This document shows positions 8,794 to 17,048 of a stretch of DNA of 64,000 bases, piece by piece. The DNA comes from Streptomyces sp. 3214.6 (GTDB lineage: Bacteria > Actinomycetota > Actinomycetes > Streptomycetales > Streptomycetaceae). Below the pieces are notes generated by a model. It did not search any database, was not told the origin of the DNA, and worked only from the letters and a program-made list of their open reading frames with translations. The position numbers were made by a program, and so were the translations under genes. Each line of letters begins with the position of its first letter. The stretch's first letter is position 1. Where the stretch lies: the NCBI RefSeq assembly GCF_900129855.1, contig NZ_LT670819.1, positions 8,618,001 to 8,682,000 of the forward strand, given 5' to 3'.

Positions 8794-10865
8794 CGCGTGT
8801 TCTCTCCATCGCCCGTGCGGGTGTCGAACCAGTCGCAGAAGTCGAGCCATTGCGTGTCCAGCCATGCCGACCTCACCCGGGCGAGGTCCGCATGGCCGCC
8901 CGCCGGGTCCTGTCCGCCCGCGGCTTCCTTCCAGGCGCTGCGGTAGGCGGCGCTGAGTTCCGCGGGGAGCCGGTCCCACAGGCGCTCCACGCTGTCCCGG
9001 GAGGCCGCGGGCAGCTCGCCCGGTCCCTGCGGCCACAGCACGATCGGGGCGTAGGCCAGCAGCGGCGGCAGGAAGTCCGCGAGCCGGTCGGGCCGGTGGG
9101 CCAGGGCGAGGGCACGCTCGTAGAGGCCGCTCTCCAGCCGGTCGGCGAGGTCGTCCGCCCGGCCGGTCTCCTCCTGGCCGAGCCAGTCGAGGGGGACGCG
9201 GTCGCCCTTCTCCATCGCCTCGAGCCGGTCCCGGGCGTAGTCGTTGATCCAGGAGATGTGGGCGGGCGGGCACAGCCGGTCGCTCCAGCGCAGGACGACG
9301 TTGTAGCGCAGGCCCAGCCGCGGGCCGACCCTCGCCTCCTCGGGGCGCCAGCCGGCCAGCAGCGCCGAGGGGGCGGCGATGTCGACGTGCCTGAGGCGCA
9401 GCCCCGCCTGCCGGGCCTGCTTGGCGGCCCAGGTCAGCACCGTGCCGAGCGTCTGCTCCACACCGGCTTGCGTCGCGGGGCAGGGGAACTCGTCGTGCGC
9501 GAGGGACGTGCCGCCGTCGAGCAGCCAGGCCAGGAGGGTCTCCGGCCAGTCGTCGGCGACCGCCGCGTGCAGGCTGACCACGAGGCGCAGTCGGCCCTCG
9601 GCGCTGGCCCGGGCCAGCTCGGCGAACGCGTCGTTCAGCTCCAGGACGGCGTCCACGGCGTCGGCCCAGGCCGCCAACTCCGGTGTCGCGGAGCTGAGTT
9701 GGTCTTCGGCGGCGAGCGCGGCGACGAACGCGGCGAGCGGCGCCCGGCGGTTGCCGCGCACGCCGGCGACCCGCAGCCGCAGGGACTCGACGCAGTCGCG
9801 CAGTAGCTCCCCGCCGTCCGTCAGGGGAGCGCGCACGGTGCTGCCGGCCGCCGCGGAGAACGCGCGCCGCAGCCGGGGCGACGTCAGCGGCGCCCCGGGC
9901 CAGCGCCGCAGGAGCGCCGTGGTGCGCAGCGCGTCCGACAGCCCGCCGACCACGTGCAGGGCGCTCGTCACGTCGCACGCGTCCGCCGTGCCGTCCCGGC
10001 TCAGCTCGGACAGCGTCTCCCGCAGCCGCGTCAGGTCCTCGGCCGCGTCGGGCGGGGAGGGCGGGACCGCTTCGCCGAGCGGTTCGAGCGCCCAGCGCAG
10101 TTCCTCCGCGCCCAGCGGCCCCAGCAGCGTTCCGCCGTGTGCCGCGTGCCGGGCGTTGCGGGCGATCCAGGGGCGCTGCCCGAACAGGTCGCCCTCCTGC
10201 ACCAGGGCCTGCGCGCCGGTGCCCGTGACCGCGTTGACGGCGTCCCGCACCTCCTGCGCCGACAGGAACTCCCCGGCCCCGGACACGCCTTCGCGCAGCA
10301 CCCGCAGGAGCCCGCGGGTGAACGACAGCCCGTAGGCGTCCTCGGTGACCCCCACCGACGTCAGCAGCGACAGCATCGTCGCGCCCCTGCGGACCCCGGC
10401 GCCCAGCGCCGCGAGATCCGGCACGGCCCCGCCCGCGCGGCAGGTGTCGACCAGCGCTACGACGCCCTGGACGCCCGGAGTGTCCAGGGCGTCGGAGAGC
10501 AGCCCGCCGAGGTCGACCACGGTCGTCGGCGCGTCGGCACGGGAGTCGCTCGCCATGAAGGCCAGCCGGGGCACGTCACCGGGCGTGGTGCCGTGCCCGA
10601 GGAACGCGAGGACCAGCCCGGCCTCCGCCTCGCCCGCCCGCTCCGCCGCCGCCCGGACCGCCTTCTCGACCTGCGCCTGGCCGACCTGCGGCCCGCACAG
10701 CAGGGAGGAGTCACCCGGTGCGGCCTGCTCGCAGCCGCCCACCGCGGCGTCGGCGAGCGCGGCGTGCAGGGACCCCGCCAGCTCCTCCAGGCCGTCGAGG
10801 GGGCCGAGGTCCGGGCACTGCGGAGCGACCACCAGCAGATGACGGGGCGAGAGCGGCGGCGTCAT
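8790..10865 (-). CDS. Caspase-like peptidase with VMAP-type C-terminal domain
   Basis: A 691-residue protein. Residues about 8-245 are a caspase/metacaspase (C14-like) fold with the His in AFLGHG (His91) and Cys in LVDTCRAGG (Cys142), both intact, so it should be proteolytically active. The remaining part, about 270-690, is helical then alpha/beta, with LRHVDIAAPSALLAGWRPEE (491-510) and the RYNVVLRW stretch that match the VMAP C-terminal domain as I remember it. In vWA-MoxR-VMAP systems a VMAP protein carries the effector, often a caspase or trypsin. ATGA overlaps join it to the hydrolase gene upstream and the MoxR gene downstream. The target protein is unknown. Confidence 0.85.
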   Translation of the reverse strand: MTPPLSPRHLLVVAPQCPDLGPLDGLEELAGSLHAALADAAVGGCEQAAPGDSSLLCGPQVGQAQVEKAVRAAAERAGEAEAGLVLAFLGHGTTPGDVPRLAFMASDSRADAPTTVVDLGGLLSDALDTPGVQGVVALVDTCRAGGAVPDLAALGAGVRRGATMLSLLTSVGVTEDAYGLSFTRGLLRVLREGVSGAGEFLSAQEVRDAVNAVTGTGAQALVQEGDLFGQRPWIARNARHAAHGGTLLGPLGAEELRWALEPLGEAVPPSPPDAAEDLTRLRETLSELSRDGTADACDVTSALHVVGGLSDALRTTALLRRWPGAPLTSPRLRRAFSAAAGSTVRAPLTDGGELLRDCVESLRLRVAGVRGNRRAPLAAFVAALAAEDQLSSATPELAAWADAVDAVLELNDAFAELARASAEGRLRLVVSLHAAVADDWPETLLAWLLDGGTSLAHDEFPCPATQAGVEQTLGTVLTWAAKQARQAGLRLRHVDIAAPSALLAGWRPEEARVGPRLGLRYNVVLRWSDRLCPPAHISWINDYARDRLEAMEKGDRVPLDWLGQEETGRADDLADRLESGLYERALALAHRPDRLADFLPPLLAYAPIVLWPQGPGELPAASRDSVERLWDRLPAELSAAYRSAWKEAAGGQDPAGGHADLARVRSAWLDTQWLDFCDWFDTRTGDGENTR

Positions 10866-11818
10866 ACGGGCGTGACAGCCTCGAGAGCCTCGGCGATCGG
10901 CCCCGCCACGGCAGACTGGGCGAGATACTTCGCCGCGGGGTGCACCCAGGCGCCGTCGGAGTCGACCCGCCTGCTGACCGGGGCCACCGACGCGGCGTTC
11001 GGCGCGACGAACCGCTCCAGCCGGGGCGTGGCCGTGACGAAGTCGTCGCGGTCCCAGAAGTTCAGCCAGCCCTCGACCTGCGCCGGAGTCCGCAGCGGCT
11101 GGGGACGCATCCGGGGCTGTACGGCCGCGCGCATGCCGATGGGCGATCCCAGCGTGACGAGCAGCGGTATCGGAGCCTCGTGCTCGTGCAGGGTCTCGAA
11201 GGCCACCACGGTGCCCAGCGAGTGGGCGACGACGAGGGTGGGACCCTCGGGGTCGAGCTCGGCCCGGACCCGGTCGCGGATACGGGCGTCGAGGCTCACT
11301 CCGGCCGCGTCGGGATGCTTGCGCGCCAGGTACTGCCTGACCTGGCGCAGGACGTGCACCATCAGGCCGGCGCTCGTCCAGCCGCCGATCCGGCGCAACC
11401 CCGGCAGGGCGAGCAGCGTGTTCCCGGCGGCGAGGGTGCGCCGCAGGACGTCCCCGGCGCCCTGGGCCTCTCCCTCCGGTGCGAGCTGTTCCCTGGCCCT
11501 GCGCAGCACCTTGGCCTCACGGTCGTCCCGCGGCGCTTCCAGACGCGCGTCGACGGCGTCGAGGAGCAGCTGCGCCAGCTCGCCCTCCTCCTGCTCCTCC
11601 GCCCGCTCCGGGCGGGCGTCAGGACCCTGGCCCGGGAACAGGTCGCCGTAGTAGGCGAAACGGATGTCGGCGGAGCGGCCGTCCAGCAGTTCGGCCGCCC
11701 GCCGGGAGTGCCCCGCGGCCCCCATGCCGTCGGCCAGTGCGAGCCGCCACTCGTCGAGATCCCGCTTGGCGTCCCGCGGCTTGCCCACACCGTGCACGAA
11801 GACCAGACGTGGTCCCAT
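10862..11818 (-). CDS. Alpha/beta hydrolase (lipase/esterase-like), first gene of the conflict operon
   Basis: A 318-residue alpha/beta hydrolase. The oxyanion-side motif is FVHGVG (7-12) and the nucleophile elbow VVAHSLGTV puts Ser200 in AHSLG. Candidate acid and base are Asp256/Asp258 (NFWDRDDFV) and His293 (WVHPAAKY). There is no signal peptide, so it acts in the cytosol. I start it at ATG 11818 (MGPRLVFVHG), directly before the first beta strand and behind a G-rich ribosome site; an upstream ATG would add 31 unconserved residues. Its stop overlaps the caspase gene start by 4 bases. In this setting it could be a second effector, for example a lipase attacking membranes, but the substrate is not evident. 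Confidence 0.85.
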   Translation of the reverse strand: MGPRLVFVHGVGKPRDAKRDLDEWRLALADGMGAAGHSRRAAELLDGRSADIRFAYYGDLFPGQGPDARPERAEEQEEGELAQLLLDAVDARLEAPRDDREAKVLRRAREQLAPEGEAQGAGDVLRRTLAAGNTLLALPGLRRIGGWTSAGLMVHVLRQVRQYLARKHPDAAGVSLDARIRDRVRAELDPEGPTLVVAHSLGTVVAFETLHEHEAPIPLLVTLGSPIGMRAAVQPRMRPQPLRTPAQVEGWLNFWDRDDFVTATPRLERFVAPNAASVAPVSRRVDSDGAWVHPAAKYLAQSAVAGPIAEALEAVTPV

Positions 11819-11963
11819 CGAACCCCCCGTACTTCCCAACTTCCCGCGTGCCCCCCGGCATTGCCCGAGACCTCTGTCCCCTCGGGCGGGCTGCGAGGAT
11901 ATCAACGCCACCGACAGCCCGTCCGAGGAACAACCACCGCGGGGGCGGCTGAGATCAGGCCGG
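11819..11963 (-). promoter_or_regulatory. Presumed promoter region of the four-gene conflict operon
   Basis: This 145-base gap between the gnd stop and the hydrolase start is the only sizeable non-coding stretch ahead of the operon on its strand. On the minus strand a TATCCT box (plus 11896-11901) could be a -10, but no good -35 is at the right distance. I see no clear terminator behind gnd, so read-through from gnd is also possible. Confidence 0.35.
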
Positions 11964-13403
11964 TCAGGCCGTCACCTCCGACCGGTCGCCGCCCCACAGG
12001 GTGTGGAACGCGCCCTCCTGGTCCACCCTCCGGTACGTGTGCGCGCCGAAGAAGTCCCGCTGCCCCTGCGTCAGCGCCGCGGGCAACCGCTCCGCGCGCA
12101 GCGCGTCGTAGTAGGCGAGCGCCGCCGCGAACCCGGGCGTGGGCACGCCCTGGAGCGTCGCGGCCACCAGCACCTCGCGCCAGGGGTCCTGCGCCGCCGC
12201 GATCTCCGAGGCGAACGTCTCGTCCGACAGCAGGCTCGGCAGGTCCGCCCGGGCGTCGTAGGCGGCGCGGATCCGGTCGAGGAAGGCCGCTCGGATGATG
12301 CAGCCGCCGCGCCAGATCGCGGAGACGGCACCGAGGTCGATGTCCCAGCCGTACTCCTCGCTGCCCGCGGCGATCTCGTGGAAGCCCTGCGTGTACGACA
12401 CGATCTTCGAGGCGTACAGGGCCTGTTCCACCCGGTCGGCGAAGGCCTGCGCCTCCGCCTCGCCCAGCGCCGACGCCTTGGGCCCCGCCAGGTCGCGCGA
12501 GGCCTCGCGCAGCGCCGCGTGCCCCGACAGCGACCGGGCGAAGACGGCCTCCGCGATGCCGGACACCGGCACGCCCAGGTCGAGGGCGATCTGGACGGTC
12601 CAGCGGCCGGTGCCCTTCTGCTCGGCCTGGTCGACCACCACGTCCACGAAGGGCTTGTCCGTCGCCGCGTCCACGTGGGACAGCACCTCGGCGGTGATCT
12701 CGATCAGGTAGGAGTCGAGGCGGCCCGTGTTCCAGGTGCGGAAGATGTCCGCGATCTGCGCGGGCTCGTACCCGGCGACGTCGCGCAGCAACTGGTAGGC
12801 CTCGCCGATCAGTTGCATGTCGGCGTACTCGATGCCGTTGTGGACCATCTTCACGAAGTGACCGGCGCCGTCCGGGCCGACGTGGGTGACACAGGGCGTT
12901 CCGTCCGCCGCCTTCGCGGAGATCCTCTCCAGCATCGGGCCCAGCGACTCGTACGACTGCGGGGAGCCGCCCGGCATGATGCTCGGGCCGTGCAGCGCGC
13001 CCTCCTCGCCGCCGGAGATGCCCGCGCCGACGAAGTGGATGCCCTGCTCGCGCAGTTCGCGCTCGCGGCGGCGGGTGTCGGCGAAGTGCGCGTTGCCGCC
13101 GTCGATGATCATGTCGCCGGGTTCGAGCAGCGGGGCGAACTCCCGGATCACCGCGTCGGTCGGCTCACCGGCCTTCACCATGACGACCAGGCGGCGGGGC
13201 CGCTCCAGGGCCGCCACGAACTCCTTGGCCGTCTCGGCGGCGACGAACTCGCCTTCGTGGCCGAACTCCTCGACCAGGGCGTGCGTCCGCGCCACCGTGC
13301 GGTTGTGCAACGCGACCGTGTAGCCGTTGCGTGCGAAGTTGCGGGCGAGATTGCGGCCCATGACCGCGAGTCCCGTGACACCGATCTGCGCTGTCGTGCT
13401 CAT
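11964..13403 (-). CDS. gnd: 6-phosphogluconate dehydrogenase, decarboxylating (long form)
   Basis: It oxidises and decarboxylates 6-phosphogluconate to ribulose 5-phosphate, making NADPH in the oxidative pentose phosphate pathway. The 479-residue length and sequence match the dimeric long form. The Rossmann start is IGVTGLAVMGRNLARN, the NADP side loop HNRT, and the substrate signature GISGGEEGALHGPSIMPGG (about residues 128-146), which includes catalytic-site residues; the Lys/His pair follows in VKMVHNGIEY. The gene stands alone without zwf. It is divergent from the Rpf-like gene, with 189 bases between the starts. Streptomyces often carry more than one gnd copy, and this may be the second. 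Confidence 0.96.
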   Translation of the reverse strand: MSTTAQIGVTGLAVMGRNLARNFARNGYTVALHNRTVARTHALVEEFGHEGEFVAAETAKEFVAALERPRRLVVMVKAGEPTDAVIREFAPLLEPGDMIIDGGNAHFADTRRRERELREQGIHFVGAGISGGEEGALHGPSIMPGGSPQSYESLGPMLERISAKAADGTPCVTHVGPDGAGHFVKMVHNGIEYADMQLIGEAYQLLRDVAGYEPAQIADIFRTWNTGRLDSYLIEITAEVLSHVDAATDKPFVDVVVDQAEQKGTGRWTVQIALDLGVPVSGIAEAVFARSLSGHAALREASRDLAGPKASALGEAEAQAFADRVEQALYASKIVSYTQGFHEIAAGSEEYGWDIDLGAVSAIWRGGCIIRAAFLDRIRAAYDARADLPSLLSDETFASEIAAAQDPWREVLVAATLQGVPTPGFAAALAYYDALRAERLPAALTQGQRDFFGAHTYRRVDQEGAFHTLWGGDRSEVTA

Positions 13404-13592
13404 ACGGTTGGCTCCTCCGGGGGTGTGCCCGTCAGTATCGTCCTGGGGACCATCTTGACGGGTTTCCCGACCGGATTCCCGGTGGGGTGCCCCGAGCTCC
13501 GGGGCGCGTCGGAGCGGCCGGTTGTCGCCTTGTCATGGCCAGTTCGTGGCCCTTATTTTTGCCCCTCCTGACGCTCGTCGAGGGGGATCTCC

Positions 13593-14813
13593 ATGGCCGT
13601 ACGCGGCCGGCACCGCCGGTATCAGCCGAACAGGATCAACCGCGCCTCACTCACTGTCACGGCGGGCGGCGCCGGCATGGCGATACCGCTCATCGGCACC
13701 GGAGTCGCCCAGGCGGCCGACGTGGACACCTGGAACAAGGTCGCCGCGTGCGAGTCGACCAACGACTGGAACATCAACACCGGCAACGGCTTCTACGGCG
13801 GGCTGCAGTTCACCCAGTCCACCTGGGAGGCGTACGGCGGCACGCGGTATGCGCCCCGTGCGGATCTGGCCACCAGGGACCAGCAGATCGCGGTGGCCGA
13901 GAAGGTCCTGGACGGGCAGGGGCCCGGTGCCTGGCCGCTGTGCTCGGTGAAGGCCGGACTGAGCAGGGGCGGCGACGCCCCCGACGTCCACCCGAACGGC
14001 TCGTCGGGGAAGACGGCCCACGGCACCAAGCCGTCCACGTCCTCCAAGGGCTCGAAGACGTCCCTCGAGGACGTGCAGCCCCAGAGCACGCCCCAGTCCC
14101 GGGCCGGCACCGCCGAGATGTACACCGTCGTCCGCGGCGACACCCTCTCCGGCATCGCCGAGACCGAGGAGGTCAAGGGCGGCTGGCAAGGGCTGTACGC
14201 GGCCAACCGGACGACCATAGGCGGCGACCCGGACCTGATCCTGCCGGGCCAGCGGCTCAGTCTGAGCGAGCGCGCGGCCGCCGCGGGCAAGGCCCCGAGC
14301 CGCCATGCCCCGAGCACCAAGGCCCCGGGCCGCAAAGCCCCGAGCGGCAAGGAGAGCAAGCCGGCCAAGAGCACCAGGACCAGGGACGACGACAAGGCGA
14401 CGACCGGCCATTCCCTCGTCGCGCCCGTCAGCGCCGCTACCGGGACGCCGTACCACGCGACCGGCTCCTCGTGGTCGAAGGGCTACCACACGGGCGTCGA
14501 CTTCCCCGTGCCCACCGGCACGTCCGTGAAGGCGGTCAAGGCGGGGAGCGTGGTGAGCGCGGGCTGGGGCGGTTCCTTCGGCTACCAGGTGGTCATCCGG
14601 CACGCCGACGGCCACTACACGCAGTACGCCCACCTGTCGGCGATCTCCGTGCGCGAGGGGCAGTCGGTCGGCGGCGGCCAGCGCATCGGCCGGTCGGGCT
14701 CCACCGGCAACAGCACGGGCCCGCATCTGCACTTCGAGGTGCGGACGGGGCCCGGTTTCGGGTCGGACGTCGACCCGGTCGCCTACCTGCTCGCAGGCGG
14801 CGTCAGGATTTGA
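13593..14813 (+). CDS. Secreted Rpf-like transglycosylase with LysM and M23 peptidase domains
   Basis: A 406-residue secreted cell-wall hydrolase. A signal peptide ends near TGVAQAAD (about residue 42). Residues 43-120 are a resuscitation-promoting-factor-like transglycosylase with catalytic Glu54 in VAACES. A LysM peptidoglycan-binding unit (YTVVRGDTLSGIA) covers about 171-222. A Lys/Pro/Ser-rich linker with APGRKAPSGK-like repeats follows, then an M23 endopeptidase (about 295-400) with the zinc motifs HTGVD and HLHFE intact. It can in principle cut both glycan strands and peptide cross-links, a combination suited to germination or growth remodelling. No cyclic-di-AMP riboswitch, frequent ahead of rpf genes, was recognisable upstream. 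The end overlaps the convergent DMT gene by 11 bases. Confidence 0.92.
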   Translation: MAVRGRHRRYQPNRINRASLTVTAGGAGMAIPLIGTGVAQAADVDTWNKVAACESTNDWNINTGNGFYGGLQFTQSTWEAYGGTRYAPRADLATRDQQIAVAEKVLDGQGPGAWPLCSVKAGLSRGGDAPDVHPNGSSGKTAHGTKPSTSSKGSKTSLEDVQPQSTPQSRAGTAEMYTVVRGDTLSGIAETEEVKGGWQGLYAANRTTIGGDPDLILPGQRLSLSERAAAAGKAPSRHAPSTKAPGRKAPSGKESKPAKSTRTRDDDKATTGHSLVAPVSAATGTPYHATGSSWSKGYHTGVDFPVPTGTSVKAVKAGSVVSAGWGGSFGYQVVIRHADGHYTQYAHLSAISVREGQSVGGGQRIGRSGSTGNSTGPHLHFEVRTGPGFGSDVDPVAYLLAGGVRI

Positions 14814-16020
14814 CTCGCACCCGATGCCGGTCGACGGCCGGCATCGGGACGAGCAGCCCTCCGTAGACCGGGGCGTAGTACCACGGTCGTTCAGCGTCGT
14901 CGGGGTCCGAGAGGTCCTCCTCGCCGGGCGAGGAGGAGGCCGGTACTCGCCGGTCCTCCCGCACGTCCTCCAGCAGCGACGCGACCGGCTGTTCCGGGAT
15001 CTCGATCTCCGCGGGGATCTCGATCTGCTCGGGGATCCCGATCCCGCCGAGCGCCTCGTCCGCCGCCGGGGCCGACGCGGGGGCGGCGTCGACCTGTGCC
15101 CGCGGGGCGGGGACACGGGCCGGAGCCGCCACCGCCTGCACAGCTGCCCGCGCCTCCGCCTCCGCGTCCGCCTGCGCCGTCTCCTGCTGGGCTCCCTGCA
15201 GGCGCTCCGTCGTGAGCAGGATCAGTCCGCCCGCCGCCACCACACCGCAGCTCAGGGCGAGCGCGGTGCCCGTGGTGCCGTAGCGGAAGGTCTCGCCGAA
15301 CATCGTGATGCCGACCGCGGCGGCCACCACCGGGTTGATGACCGTGAGCGTGGCCAGCGGGGCCGCGAGGCCCGCGCCCCGGTAGGAGGCCTGCGAGAGC
15401 AGCATGCCGGCCGTGGCCAGGACGCCGATCACGGCCAGGGAGGGGATGTCGGCCGCCGTGACGCCGCCGCTCCAGTCGACGGCGACGGTCTTGGTGAACA
15501 CCGACGACATGCCGAACGCGATGCCCGACGCGGTCGCCAGCAGCATGCTGCGCACCGCCGGGTGCCGGTGCGCGGCCCGCGCGGCCACCATCAGGGTCAC
15601 TACCGCGGCGGCCGTGACCATGGCCACCGTCACCCGCTGCGGGGTGCTCAACGTCTGCGCGTCGGCCGCACCGACCAGGGACAGCAGACCGGCGAGACCG
15701 ACCGTCGCCATGATCGCCCCGCGCCAGGCCGTCGCCCCGGCCTTGCGGCCGACGAACAGCGCGGCCATGGGCAGCGCGAACACGATGGTCAGCGCGCCGA
15801 GCGGCTGAACAAGGCTGAGGGGACCGTAGGCGAGGGCCACCACATGGAGGAGACCGCCGAGACCGTTCATCGCGACCGCGGCCCACCAGCTCGGCCGGCG
15901 CAGCGGGGCGTACTCCTCGTCGGGCGAGGACACCGCGACCCGCTCCTGCACGATCGCCCCGCCCGCGTACGCGACAGCGGAGACGAGCGACAGGACGACG
16001 GACAACGCGAGGGCGCTCAT
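14803..16020 (-). CDS. DMT-superfamily permease with long acidic C-terminal tail
   Basis: A 405-residue protein. Residues 1-290 form about nine to ten membrane helices of the EamA/DMT type (for example GGLLHVVALAYGPLSLVQPL). The last 115 residues are a soluble Ala/Glu/Pro-rich tail that contains a short tandem repeat, EQIEIP-AEIEIP-EQP. The start is ATG 16020 behind AGAGGAG. It is likely a metabolite transporter or a DMT relative of unknown substrate. It runs convergently into the Rpf-like gene with an 11-base overlap. Both neighbours end there, so mutual antisense effects are possible. Confidence 0.85.
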   Translation of the reverse strand: MSALALSVVLSLVSAVAYAGGAIVQERVAVSSPDEEYAPLRRPSWWAAVAMNGLGGLLHVVALAYGPLSLVQPLGALTIVFALPMAALFVGRKAGATAWRGAIMATVGLAGLLSLVGAADAQTLSTPQRVTVAMVTAAAVVTLMVAARAAHRHPAVRSMLLATASGIAFGMSSVFTKTVAVDWSGGVTAADIPSLAVIGVLATAGMLLSQASYRGAGLAAPLATLTVINPVVAAAVGITMFGETFRYGTTGTALALSCGVVAAGGLILLTTERLQGAQQETAQADAEAEARAAVQAVAAPARVPAPRAQVDAAPASAPAADEALGGIGIPEQIEIPAEIEIPEQPVASLLEDVREDRRVPASSSPGEEDLSDPDDAERPWYYAPVYGGLLVPMPAVDRHRVRVKS

Positions 16021-16229
16021 GAGCTGCTCCTCTGCGTGAGGCGGGGGCGCAGGGCCCGGCGCGGCGAACGGTCGGCTCTCATAACCAACACGATGCCTTC
16101 TCGATCTGTTCCCGTCGTCGTCCCTGAGCACGCAATGGGTCCTACTACCGATGGAGTACGACGGGCCCGCCCTCCTCCCCCAGGCGGGTGACGTACCAGG
16201 GATCCCCCTGATCACTGCCCCTACTCGCC

Positions 16230-17009
16230 TTGGTACTACTGCACTTCGTGGACCTCGACCCCCAACTCGCCGCGCTCCGCCCGCTCGGCGGCTTCTTCGT
16301 CCTGCGCACGCTACGAGGCGACCCAGGAGAGCCGCCCGGAGCGCTGCCGACGCTCGCACGGGCCTATGCGGAAACCCCCGATCGCGCCGCCTCGGACGGG
16401 TACGGAGATCCGCTGGCCTTCAGGGTCGGAAAGGTCTCCCGGGCCCTGCGCGCTCCCGAGGACCGGATCGCCGCCTCCGTGGCGCAGCAGGGCCTCGCGG
16501 CCCGGCTGTGGTCGGTGGCCCTGGGCTGCGCCGTCCTCTACCGGCGCGTCCCCGACCTGGCCCCGGAGCTGCTGCGCTGGGACCCGGACGCCGGCGCGCC
16601 GGACGACCTGTGGCTGACGGAGGTGCGGTCCCTGCCCGGGGACGCGGCGACCGTCGCCGCGACGGTCCTGGTCGGCCATCTCGAACCCCTCTCCGCGGCC
16701 CTGCGCGCCCGTCGATCGGTGGCGGCGGGCCTGCTGCGCGGCAATGCCGGATCGGCGCTGGCCGGAACCGTCCGGCAGCTCGACCAGTGGTCCCGGGCGC
16801 ACGGCCGCCCCGACGTCGCGGCACGCGCCCGTGCCCTCACCGATGAGCTGTTCACGCACCCCCTCCTCGCCGGCACCGGCACACCGACGGGTACCGCGTT
16901 CCGCCGCCGAAGCTGCTGCCTGTACTACCGGGTGCCCGGCGGGGGTCTGTGCGGTGACTGTTGCTTCACACGACCCCCGCGCTCTTCCCCACGCGCCCCG
17001 TCTGGGTGA
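16230..17009 (+). CDS. FhuF-like (2Fe-2S) protein, putative ferric-siderophore reductase
   Basis: A 259-residue protein whose end carries the FhuF cluster motif: two adjacent Cys, ten residues, Cys-x2-Cys (SCCLYYRVPGGGLCGDCCF, about 226-244). FhuF-type proteins hold a 2Fe-2S cluster and reduce iron in siderophore complexes. The N-terminal 220 residues are helical and fit the weakly conserved IucA/FhuF-like region. The start is uncertain: TTG 16230 or GTG 16248, neither with a clear ribosome site. It lies 40 bases ahead of glgA on the same strand but shows no functional link. No siderophore genes are nearby. Confidence 0.75.
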   Translation: MVLLHFVDLDPQLAALRPLGGFFVLRTLRGDPGEPPGALPTLARAYAETPDRAASDGYGDPLAFRVGKVSRALRAPEDRIAASVAQQGLAARLWSVALGCAVLYRRVPDLAPELLRWDPDAGAPDDLWLTEVRSLPGDAATVAATVLVGHLEPLSAALRARRSVAAGLLRGNAGSALAGTVRQLDQWSRAHGRPDVAARARALTDELFTHPLLAGTGTPTGTAFRRRSCCLYYRVPGGGLCGDCCFTRPPRSSPRAPSG

Positions 17010-17048
17010 CCATGAAGGGAGCCGACCGCTGAGACTGGGGGGTTCCGG

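Noticed and set aside
13404..13592. Cyclic-di-AMP (ydaO) riboswitch before the Rpf-like gene
   Set aside because: Looked for because rpf genes in Streptomyces often have one; the conserved blocks are not present in this 189-base gap.
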